A DNA stretch of 29,016 nucleotides from a virus. This document shows, in pieces, positions 23,055 to 29,016 of the stretch. The DNA lies in the IMG/VR virus record IMGVR_UViG_3300034198_006096, positions 1-29,016 of that record; one strand, given 5' to 3'. The translations under genes and the position numbers were made by a program. Position 1 is the first letter of the stretch. Every line of letters begins with the position of its first letter. The notes below the pieces were generated by a model that worked only from the letters and a program-made list of their open reading frames with translations, had not been told where the DNA came from and ran no database searches.

Positions 23055-24212
23055 TCAAGCAGGAATGGCGCTACGGCCTGACTTCGATACAAATTGCGGA
23101 GGGCCGGGGAGCGGCGGCTGCATTGACGGTCTTGTCTCCGTCGTTGCTTCAACTTGTGCGCGCTCTTGTTTGGCCTTGTCGATCATTGAATAAACTTGCT
23201 TCTCACCGAGCCACTTAACCGCGTCGGCGGGGATTACGAATTCACCCGGACTTAATCGAGCATTAACGTCATCGGGGATAGCGCCCTTAGATGGGCTGGC
23301 TTCGTGTGGGACATGCCCGCCTTCTTGCGCCATACCGGCACCAGCAATAGGTGCATCGCTTGGGGGCATACCGTCTTCAGGAATAGCGCCACCTTCATTG
23401 AGCGACATAATAGACCCAAGCATACCCTGTATGCCCTGCATACCGGCAGACGCAGACTGTGTGTTTGCCTGCTGCTGCTTAATGGCGTTGTTGGTATAGT
23501 TATTAAATGCTGTAATTGCGTTGCCCTGTGCTTGGTTGCCAGCGTTAAACCATGCCACAGGCGCAGTCATTGCGTTTGAACTGGTCTGGAAGAAGTTCGT
23601 CAGGCCACCAACGCCCGCAGCGCCAGCCGAAGAACCAACACCCGTCGTCTGATTAATATTATTTTGAAACCCTCGACCTGTATTCACAACGCCCGATTTA
23701 AGCGCCATGCCCTGCATTTGAGTATCGTCAATGGCTTTTGTGCCAGCCGCTGCCTGCGCCGATGCCTGTTGCGTACGCGAGGCTAAGTCGAGCGCACCAT
23801 ACCGTGTGCTGCTCGGGTCAATACCGAAACTTTCTAATTGCTGAGAAGCAGCCTGCCGGGCTTGCTCAAATTGGCTGGCGACCATCGCCTGCGCTTTACC
23901 AGCATTGGCCTGTTGGCGCTCTGGCGTATCCCAAGTGGACGCCTCACGGGCGAATGAAGTTTCGATAGGTTTATAAGTATCATTATATTGGTCCCACTGA
24001 GCGCGAGACATGTCCGATTGAAAATGCTGGTCAGCAACCTGTTGTTTGGTGCTGTCAAGAATATAGGGTTCATACTTGGCGTAGACTTCTTTGGACCATT
24101 TTAATTGTTCCATACCAAGCTGATATTGCTTTTCCGCAGCCATCATAGCTGCGAAGCCCATCATCTCATTGTTGCCGTTCCCGTTGGAACCACCGCCACC
24201 TTTACCGCCCAT
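23055..24212 (-). CDS. internal virion / ejection-type structural protein, 385 aa
   Basis: A Gly/Asn-rich start (1-16) is followed by a long helical region (20-150) rich in Gln, Ala and charged residues, with YEPYILDSTKQQVADQHF and a helix around ESFGIDPSSTRYG. This layout is frequent in podophage ejection proteins. A Gly/Asn-rich, partly hydrophobic centre follows. Near the C-terminus ARLSPGEFVIPADAVKWLG (318-336) matches a motif seen in several phage structural proteins whose exact role is unclear. The start is the second of two close ATGs, with GGAG 8 nt upstream. The neighbours are the GNAT gene and the giant lysozyme gene. Confidence 0.75.
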   Translation of the reverse strand: MGGKGGGGSNGNGNNEMMGFAAMMAAEKQYQLGMEQLKWSKEVYAKYEPYILDSTKQQVADQHFQSDMSRAQWDQYNDTYKPIETSFAREASTWDTPERQQANAGKAQAMVASQFEQARQAASQQLESFGIDPSSTRYGALDLASRTQQASAQAAAGTKAIDDTQMQGMALKSGVVNTGRGFQNNINQTTGVGSSAGAAGVGGLTNFFQTSSNAMTAPVAWFNAGNQAQGNAITAFNNYTNNAIKQQQANTQSASAGMQGIQGMLGSIMSLNEGGAIPEDGMPPSDAPIAGAGMAQEGGHVPHEASPSKGAIPDDVNARLSPGEFVIPADAVKWLGEKQVYSMIDKAKQERAQVEATTETRPSMQPPLPGPPQFVSKSGRSAIPA

Positions 24213-24233
24213 ACCATTAGCTCCGTAGGTAAC

Positions 24234-24695
24234 TTACGCCGCGTGGGCGGCTGCGTGTTTATCTCTCAAACGGTCATACGCTCGCTTGTAAGCAGGGCCT
24301 AAAAACCGGCAATCTTCGCGGCGAAGCGTAAGCACTTGGGCCGCGCCAGTGGGAAAGTACTCATCTATCACAAATTCAGGCTTAAAACCAAAATTAAGGT
24401 CAAATTGCAGGGCCTCTAAATTATGCACCGAGACGATACCGATTACCCGTTTCACCTTAAGATGGTTAAAACAAAAGTCGCTCACAGCGTAGAGCCACGC
24501 CGGTTTACACCATCCCGTCGCAAAGCCAGCGACATGAGTATGAACAGACGCGCCGTTGTACCCGTCAAACAATGCGCCACCTGCCAATGCACCATCTGCA
24601 TCATGCCAGGAAATACACATAGCAAACGGCGTCAGCTGCGTCTCGGCAGCTTTTGCTATCGCTAGTGCGGCCAGTTTGTCATCAAATTGGATCAA
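24234..24695 (-). CDS. GNAT-family acetyltransferase, 153 aa
   Basis: The sequence follows the GNAT fold: a first helix (KLAALAIAKAAE), beta 2-3 with FAMCISWHDADGALAGGALF, a central beta strand with GASVHTHVAG, the acetyl-CoA region with helix KPAWLYAVSDFCFNHL, then KRVIGIVSVHNLEALQF and a final strand with GAAQVLTLRRED. The usual Q/R-x-x-G-x-G/A loop is not clear, as in many phage members. GNAT proteins occur in the late modules of some podophages; the substrate is unknown. The start is a TTG that overlaps the previous stop (TTGA); a later ATG would lose the first helix. Confidence 0.75.
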   Translation of the reverse strand: MIQFDDKLAALAIAKAAETQLTPFAMCISWHDADGALAGGALFDGYNGASVHTHVAGFATGWCKPAWLYAVSDFCFNHLKVKRVIGIVSVHNLEALQFDLNFGFKPEFVIDEYFPTGAAQVLTLRREDCRFLGPAYKRAYDRLRDKHAAAHAA

Positions 24696-24901
24696 GGGTG
24701 CGCTTTCCTGTAAGCATCAAAATCTGCCTTAAGGGCTTCATACTCTTCTTTGCGGCAAAATATTTGATGATTAAGTGAGCCCGCGCCGTTGGCAGCAATA
24801 ATATCCATTGCGTGCATGAGAGCGCGAACAGTAAGTGACAGACTTTCTATAGTCGCAGCAGGCTCTGGGATAGGTGGGATACGCGGTTTGTAATCAGCCA
24901 C
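24692..24901 (-). CDS. hypothetical small late protein, 69 aa
   Basis: I do not recognise this protein. It has a Pro-rich start (RIPPIPEPAA, 6-16), a helix (18-37, ATIESLSLTVRALMHAMDII) and a charged C-terminal helix (KEEYEALKADFDAYRKAH). The start is GTG 24901, with AAGGAA about 8 nt upstream, and the gene overlaps the end of the 786-aa gene by 8 nt. The tight overlap on both sides supports a real gene. A small tail or chaperone-like protein is possible. Confidence 0.6.
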   Translation of the reverse strand: MADYKPRIPPIPEPAATIESLSLTVRALMHAMDIIAANGAGSLNHQIFCRKEEYEALKADFDAYRKAHP

Positions 24902-27254
24902 GGGCGAGTTCCTTTACAGACGTAGCAAGCTGAATATTTGTTACGATCACCATACCCTCTAATTCAAGTTGCCACTGATCTGCTTTAAACCCACTTGGTA
25001 GCATAACGAGTTCGCCGGACTCTCTGATCTCTCTTGTGAAGACAACGCGATCATCGGCGCGTAACCGCAACAAAAGAAGCATGGTGTCAGGATTAAAATA
25101 GACGTTTAGATGGTCTTCTTTGTTGGGAAAGGAGCGGTGCGGGACAGGGCCAGGGAAGAACGGGCCATGTTGCATATACTCGGTTTGAACTTGGAAAAAT
25201 ACTTTACAGGCCATAAAGGCTTGCTTGTAGGGGAACTGAAATACTTTTGACTGCCACAGCCAAGGTCTGAAGAAAATACCCTCTGGCGGGTCCCAATGCC
25301 AAATTTTTCCACCAGACAAAACAAAGTTTTCACCAGTAAATTCGTCTTGGAAAATATGCTGAACGAGCCCGTCAAACTTCATACGCGTATAGCTTGTGTT
25401 GGCGACAGGCCCACCAATGATGCAACCATTATCCATCTGGTCAGCGTGTGGCACAAACTGCGAATGAAGGCCGTCAAGATAGACACCATCGCTAGGCTCA
25501 CTACTGCCGGAGCCAGGACCAACCGCGCCATCGTAGTAATCTTCATCTGACGGCAACGAACCGTCAGAACCCGGATCAATAGATCCGTCATAGACCTCGC
25601 CAGCAATTAATACGCCGCGCTGAACGAAGGCCAAATACGCCCCAGGCACGCGCACAGCCATCAATAAATGCGGCTGGAGTGCAATCCATTCCTGTCGGGT
25701 AAATAATTGCTTGGTGATAATTTCCGCCGCGCCCATACCGTATTGTACGAGGACGAGCCCGTTCTGAGCAGCGTAATAGACGCCATCCTCTGTGCTCAAA
25801 ATAGAGCGCCGAGAAATGCAAGGCTCTTTAATTGCAAGCGCCGTCATCGCCATCGTGGATGGATGGATGCCCGTCACGACGGTGGGATTGCCCTTGGTGA
25901 GCACAACAAGGTTCTGCGCTGCGCGACCAAATCCAACAATCGGAAATGGTACCGCGATTGTATAGACACTTGGAAACGTGTGTGGGCGGTAAGGCTCAGA
26001 GAACCATATCTCGTGGTCGTCACGCCATGCCGCGATGATACCGTTTGGAAGAACAATCGCGCCTTGAAAATCACTCGGCGGCGTATTCCAGTTTGTTGAT
26101 GCAAGCTGCGTCGAGCCAGTTATTTTTTCATCTAATGTTGTATCAACAAATACTGTCGTCGTGGTTGGAACCTCGGTAACCATATAATAATTGGCACCAC
26201 CAGCGCCGTCAGCAATGGTTCGGTAAATGCGTTCATGCGTTATGTTGCGACTGTTTGTTATAGACCCGTCGGGGGGATCTACTGTTACCGTCCATACGTC
26301 ATGTGAATAACCAACAACGACAGTGGGCGGGCTCGGCGCGCTCTCCTCACCATACTCGGTAACGTAGGTGGTCACGTAAGCGCGTGTAACAAGAACGCCG
26401 CGCTTACTCTCAATAGAGACCAACGTCCACTGAGAAGCGGTCCAACCGGCGGATACAGCGATATTAGCTTTATAAAATTTACCGTTGTAAGCGACGAGGT
26501 CGCCAGCAGCGTAACTACTATCAGCGTTCCACGGTGGCGCATACGGAGCGGTTGTATCTTCAGTCCACTTCGTGGCGTCCCAAGCCTTTGTCGTAGTCGT
26601 GTTAGCTCGGAAAAATTGGCCCTTATAAGTGACCATATCTCCAGTAGTGTACGCCTTATCAGAAGAAAAATCTGGCGCTGTTGGCGGCGTCTCTTGGACT
26701 TCTACCCACTTTGATACGTCCCACGCGCCAGCGGCAACTTCTAGTATGGCTTTATAAACTCGACCACCATACGTCACGAAATCATCTTTGATGTATGACT
26801 TCGTGGAGCTAAATACTGCGGGGGCTTTTGCTGTCGCAACTACTTTAGGTGCTTTGTCAGGTGCCGGGACGCCTAAGAGAAAGTCAGGCTCACCAGCGAC
26901 TAACCTGTCGTATGTGTTGTATGTCGGGGGGATAGTTGGGCCGAAGAAATAATAGCGATGATATTTATCATCAACGATAGGCGACCGAAACACTTGCGTG
27001 TATTCGTCGTTTAACTCCAACCACAAGCTACCTTCCATACTATCTACTGGCTGGTATGGGTTAGGTACACGATAGATAGCGCGAGTATTGCGCACGTCTT
27101 CTATGTCGTGAATTGCTTCTGGTTTTCTAAAGCCACGGATGTCGCCGTGTGCAAGCCAAGCGTTCTGCGCGTATGCGGCATTTGTCTCAGGGAGAAGCGT
27201 ATTGGCGCGAAGGGGTATCATCCCCTTAAAATCTTGGAGTAGTATTGCCGCCAC
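24894..27254 (-). CDS. tail/virion protein with three carbohydrate-binding-like repeats, 786 aa
   Basis: Residues 1-130 resemble the opening of podophage structural proteins (DFKGMIPLRANTLLPETNA). Three tandem ~40-residue repeats follow at about 146-186, 196-233 and 242-279, each of the form Y-x-x-G/D-D-x-V-x-Y-x-G-x-x-Y/F-x-A ... W, like chitin-binding CBM5/12 modules. Next come fibronectin-like beta strands (AYVTTYVTEYGEESAPS) and a propeller-like region with WFSEPYRPH and ISRRSILSTEDG. An Asp/Ser/Gly-rich insert lies near 555-595. It is likely a tail or baseplate-like protein that touches surface glycans. The start is GTG 27254, one base after the previous stop, with GGGAGAG upstream. Confidence 0.75.
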   Translation of the reverse strand: MAAILLQDFKGMIPLRANTLLPETNAAYAQNAWLAHGDIRGFRKPEAIHDIEDVRNTRAIYRVPNPYQPVDSMEGSLWLELNDEYTQVFRSPIVDDKYHRYYFFGPTIPPTYNTYDRLVAGEPDFLLGVPAPDKAPKVVATAKAPAVFSSTKSYIKDDFVTYGGRVYKAILEVAAGAWDVSKWVEVQETPPTAPDFSSDKAYTTGDMVTYKGQFFRANTTTTKAWDATKWTEDTTAPYAPPWNADSSYAAGDLVAYNGKFYKANIAVSAGWTASQWTLVSIESKRGVLVTRAYVTTYVTEYGEESAPSPPTVVVGYSHDVWTVTVDPPDGSITNSRNITHERIYRTIADGAGGANYYMVTEVPTTTTVFVDTTLDEKITGSTQLASTNWNTPPSDFQGAIVLPNGIIAAWRDDHEIWFSEPYRPHTFPSVYTIAVPFPIVGFGRAAQNLVVLTKGNPTVVTGIHPSTMAMTALAIKEPCISRRSILSTEDGVYYAAQNGLVLVQYGMGAAEIITKQLFTRQEWIALQPHLLMAVRVPGAYLAFVQRGVLIAGEVYDGSIDPGSDGSLPSDEDYYDGAVGPGSGSSEPSDGVYLDGLHSQFVPHADQMDNGCIIGGPVANTSYTRMKFDGLVQHIFQDEFTGENFVLSGGKIWHWDPPEGIFFRPWLWQSKVFQFPYKQAFMACKVFFQVQTEYMQHGPFFPGPVPHRSFPNKEDHLNVYFNPDTMLLLLRLRADDRVVFTREIRESGELVMLPSGFKADQWQLELEGMVIVTNIQLATSVKELARG

Positions 27255-27255
27255 C

Positions 27256-27558
27256 TTACTCTCCCTTATGACCTATAGTCTTGACCTCTGCCCCATTTAC
27301 CGCGTCGGAAACAAATTGAATTGCTGAGTTCACCATCACAGTTTCGTTTCTAAAACTTTCAACCGCAGCGCCGACCTGACGCGTCTGCTGAGAATTTTCA
27401 ATTAACAAAACTGGTAACCACGAAATTGAGCAACCCCACTCGTCTACTTCTTTACCTGTCTGCGGGTTTGTTCCGCGCACCTGAATAAACCAGCTGCACT
27501 GGAGTTGTATGCAGTCCTTTTTAATTAAAGGACAAAACTTGCCGGGCTTTAATTCCAT
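27256..27558 (-). CDS. conserved phage protein with four Cys, 100 aa
   Basis: The N-terminal half has a fixed-looking Cys pattern, C9, C16, C21 and C43 (KFCPLIKKDC, LQCSWF, EWGCSISW), that could bind zinc or an iron-sulfur cluster. The C-terminal half is a helix with ENSQQTRQVGAAVESFRNE. I recall such proteins beside podophage tail genes, always without assigned function. The ATG at 27558 overlaps the previous stop (TAATG). Confidence 0.7.
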   Translation of the reverse strand: MELKPGKFCPLIKKDCIQLQCSWFIQVRGTNPQTGKEVDEWGCSISWLPVLLIENSQQTRQVGAAVESFRNETVMVNSAIQFVSDAVNGAEVKTIGHKGE

Positions 27559-28145
27559 TAGTCTTTAGACGCCAAAATAACGTCAACGTACGACACGTCC
27601 ATATCAAGCTGGAATGAGTGGGTGTGTGGCTGTCCACCACCGACCGCACCCATTGTAATACCAGTTTTAGATGAAAGTGTTTTCAGGTCGGTATCAATTT
27701 GCGGGTTAACCAGCCAACCGTGACCGCCACCGTTCGCGTTATTGCCAGTGTTCAAGATGTTATGCGTATGACCCGGATCTGTAAGCGGATGGCTATGTGA
27801 TGGTATCTGGTCAATCGTAAGCGCAGTCGCTCCAATCGTGCCACCGTTCGACGGATTAAACACCGCGTCAAAGTCCAACGTGCCGCCAGAAGATACGGCC
27901 CCAGAGACAACTCTGAGAGCCTTATTGTTGTGCGTAGTTAGCTTTGTCCAACCTACAGGCGCTGATGATTGCTGAAACAACATACGCGTACCTGACGGCA
28001 TACCGCCAAGCGCACCATTTCTCAGGCGACCTGTGCTGTCAGCCCACCAGACAAGACCGTTATACTGGTCAATATACAACTCACCATCAGCGAGTTCTGT
28101 CGGACGCGCGCCAGTTTTCGTTCTGTTGAGTTGTATAAGAGCCAT
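27558..28145 (-). CDS. collar/HxH-type tail protein, 195 aa
   Basis: A short N-terminal attachment part (IQLNRTKTGARPTELADGEL) is followed by a tail-collar-like segment, GTRMLFQQSSAPVGWTKL (52-69), typical of phage fibre and collar proteins. Three His-x-His pairs (117-119, 126-128, 174-176) are of the kind that bind iron or zinc at the axis of trimeric fibres such as T4 gp12. A Gly/Asn-rich loop separates the second and third pair, and the end (VSYVDVILASKD) is the usual closing strand. It is probably a trimeric tail tip or short fibre. Confidence 0.85.
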   Translation of the reverse strand: MALIQLNRTKTGARPTELADGELYIDQYNGLVWWADSTGRLRNGALGGMPSGTRMLFQQSSAPVGWTKLTTHNNKALRVVSGAVSSGGTLDFDAVFNPSNGGTIGATALTIDQIPSHSHPLTDPGHTHNILNTGNNANGGGHGWLVNPQIDTDLKTLSSKTGITMGAVGGGQPHTHSFQLDMDVSYVDVILASKD

Positions 28146-28147
28146 TA

Positions 28148-28330
28148 TTAATCTCGCTTAGTAGATGCGTAGGCAGCGTTGGCCTTGGTGCCAGCAGTCT
28201 GCTCGGCGTTAAGCGCGGCTTCCGCCGCCGCCACAGCCGCTTTACCCGCAGCTATTTCCATTTCAGTTGCTGACATTGTAACAGCGTCAAGTTTAGGTTC
28301 CGATCTTGGAGTAGGTTTTGCCTGCGACAT
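28148..28330 (-). CDS. small Ala-rich helical protein, 60 aa (paralogue A)
   Basis: The protein is Ala-rich, with EIAAGKAAVAAAEAALNAEQ as a single long helix ending in TAGTKANAAYASTKRD. It shares AGKAA, AEQTAGT and the helix pattern with its upstream neighbour, so the two are probably a tandem duplication. The ATG overlaps the previous stop (TAATG at 28328-28332). Function unknown. Confidence 0.6.
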   Translation of the reverse strand: MSQAKPTPRSEPKLDAVTMSATEMEIAAGKAAVAAAEAALNAEQTAGTKANAAYASTKRD

Positions 28331-28611
28331 TACGAAGCCTTCTGATTAATGGTTCCGTTGTCGAACTTAGGTTCAACTTTAGCGTGCGCAGTTGCAGCCG
28401 CCGTGCCAGCGGTCTGTTCAGCCGTCACTGCCGCAGTAAACGCAGCGGGCGCAGCCTTACCGGCGGTAACTTCACCAGCCGTAGCCGCAGCAGCTTGAAA
28501 CAACGGGCCAGTGTCAGGTGCCCACTTTGCGGCAGGTGCCGCCGATGGTGTGGTGCCTGCACCCGTACCCGTTCCGGTACCCGTACCCGTGCCTGTTGTT
28601 GTTCCAGCCAT
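28330..28611 (-). CDS. small protein with Thr-Gly repeat and Ala-rich helix, 93 aa (paralogue B)
   Basis: An N-terminal Thr/Gly run (MAGTTTGTGTGTGTGTG, about residues 3-20) leads to a Pro/Ala linker and an Ala-rich helix with TAGKAAPAAFTAAVTAEQ and TAGTAAATAHAKVE. The helix is similar to that of the next gene. AAGGAGA 8 nt before the ATG is a good ribosome-binding site, so this start is firm. The Thr-Gly run is encoded by a short DNA repeat prone to slippage. Function unknown. Confidence 0.6.
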   Translation of the reverse strand: MAGTTTGTGTGTGTGTGAGTTPSAAPAAKWAPDTGPLFQAAAATAGEVTAGKAAPAAFTAAVTAEQTAGTAAATAHAKVEPKFDNGTINQKAS

Positions 28612-28634
28612 ATCGTAATTCTCCTTCTGTATGA

Positions 28635-28652
28635 GTTACCTTTTCAGGTAAC
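28635..28652 (-). other. GAAA-tetraloop hairpin in the leader of the 93-aa gene
   Basis: In the leftward transcript GTTACCT, loop GAAA and AGGTAAC form a perfect 7-bp stem closed by a very stable tetraloop. It lies about 24 nt before the ATG at 28611 and just upstream of the AAGGAGA. No U-run follows, so it is more likely a stabilising or processing element than a terminator. Confidence 0.45.
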
Positions 28653-28683
28653 ATATTCATTACTCTAGCACTAGCCTATTTGG

Positions 28684-28881
28684 CTATCGTTCAAAGAACG
28701 CCCTACGCGTATGCGGTACAGGCTGACCATTGACGACGTCATGGGTAAAGCCATTTATCCAGCCTTCAACATGTGAGAGGCCAGGATAGTGCGCGAGGTT
28801 AAGGGGTAGTTCTTCCTCGCTACAATCCAGCTGCAAAATAACTTCGCCAGTGTCAGGCTTATAAAGCGTGTAGTGTGGCAT
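28684..28881 (-). CDS. hypothetical small late protein, 65 aa
   Basis: A compact protein with a beta-like start (MPHYTLYKPDTGEVILQLDC) and a middle with LAHYPGLSHVEGWINGFTHD, of a kind seen beside phage tail genes without assigned role. The ATG overlaps the previous stop (TAATG at 28879-28883), which supports the start. A short gap with hairpins follows before the next gene. Confidence 0.6.
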   Translation of the reverse strand: MPHYTLYKPDTGEVILQLDCSEEELPLNLAHYPGLSHVEGWINGFTHDVVNGQPVPHTRRAFFER

Positions 28882-29016
28882 TAGCGCATAGCTCCGTGAA
28901 CGACGAGCGAGACATTGCCTATCTCGATGTTTTGACCAGTTGGGCAGGATGGGCCGAGAAGAAGCGCAAAATCGTGATTGCCAGCAGGGAGCGTTCTCTC
29001 GCAGCTGATAGCGTTC
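28881..29016 (-). CDS. 3' end of an unknown late (probably structural) gene, partial
   Basis: The frame is open from the window edge to TAA at 28881-28883 and gives 44 residues, including TLPAGNHDFALLLGPS and NIEIGNVSLVVHGAMR at the end. The alternating hydrophobic pattern suggests a beta-sandwich C-terminus as in tail or fibre proteins. The rest of the gene lies outside the window, so no name is given. It is translationally coupled to the 65-aa gene. Confidence 0.65.
   Translation of the reverse strand, partial: NAISCERTLPAGNHDFALLLGPSCPTGQNIEIGNVSLVVHGAMR

Overview
The window looks like part of the genome of a tailed phage (Caudoviricetes), most likely a podovirus infecting a Gram-negative bacterium. 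The basis is a complete family A DNA polymerase, a primase-polymerase/helicase fusion, phage nucleases, and a block of virion genes with giant internal (ejection-type) proteins. One of these carries a peptidoglycan-cutting domain, another a metallopeptidase motif. No terminase, portal, capsid, integrase, phage RNA polymerase or lysis cassette is visible; if present they lie outside the window. Gene order and the giant late proteins resemble podophages of the Bcep22 kind, but that is an inference from memory, not a search.

Layout. Positions 1-552 are a non-coding leader with two copies of a 62-bp repeat, each with two hairpins, AGCNN pentamer arrays between and after them, two possible micro-ORFs and a foldable inverted repeat. 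Positions 553-11255 are a rightward replication module: two unknown small proteins, a DUF6378-like protein, a 56-aa membrane peptide, DNA polymerase, a stand-alone OmpR-type winged-helix protein, a Cas4/AddB-like PD-(D/E)XK nuclease, a VRR-NUC nuclease, an SNF2-type helicase, two conserved phage proteins (one a candidate single-strand DNA-binding protein) and an AEP primase-DUF927 helicase. Hairpin terminators split it into units after the DUF6378-like gene (1841), the winged-helix gene (4308), the candidate SSB gene (8299) and the primase-helicase (11263).

Positions 11252-29016 are a leftward late operon, read from right to left: the end of an unknown probable structural gene, a 65-aa protein, two tandem paralogous small proteins, a collar/HxH tail protein, a four-Cys protein, a 786-aa tail protein with three carbohydrate-binding-like repeats, a 69-aa protein, a GNAT acetyltransferase, a 385-aa virion protein, a 1390-aa lysozyme plus L,D-transpeptidase-fold protein, a 2447-aa metallopeptidase/LPD-type virion protein, and a small HNH nuclease. 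The two modules converge and overlap at 11252-11255.

The rightward genes would copy and process phage DNA. The leftward genes would build the tail and the proteins injected through the envelope. Within the late operon most junctions are tight (TAATG, TGATG, TTGA, or a GTG directly after a stop codon), which points to translational coupling.
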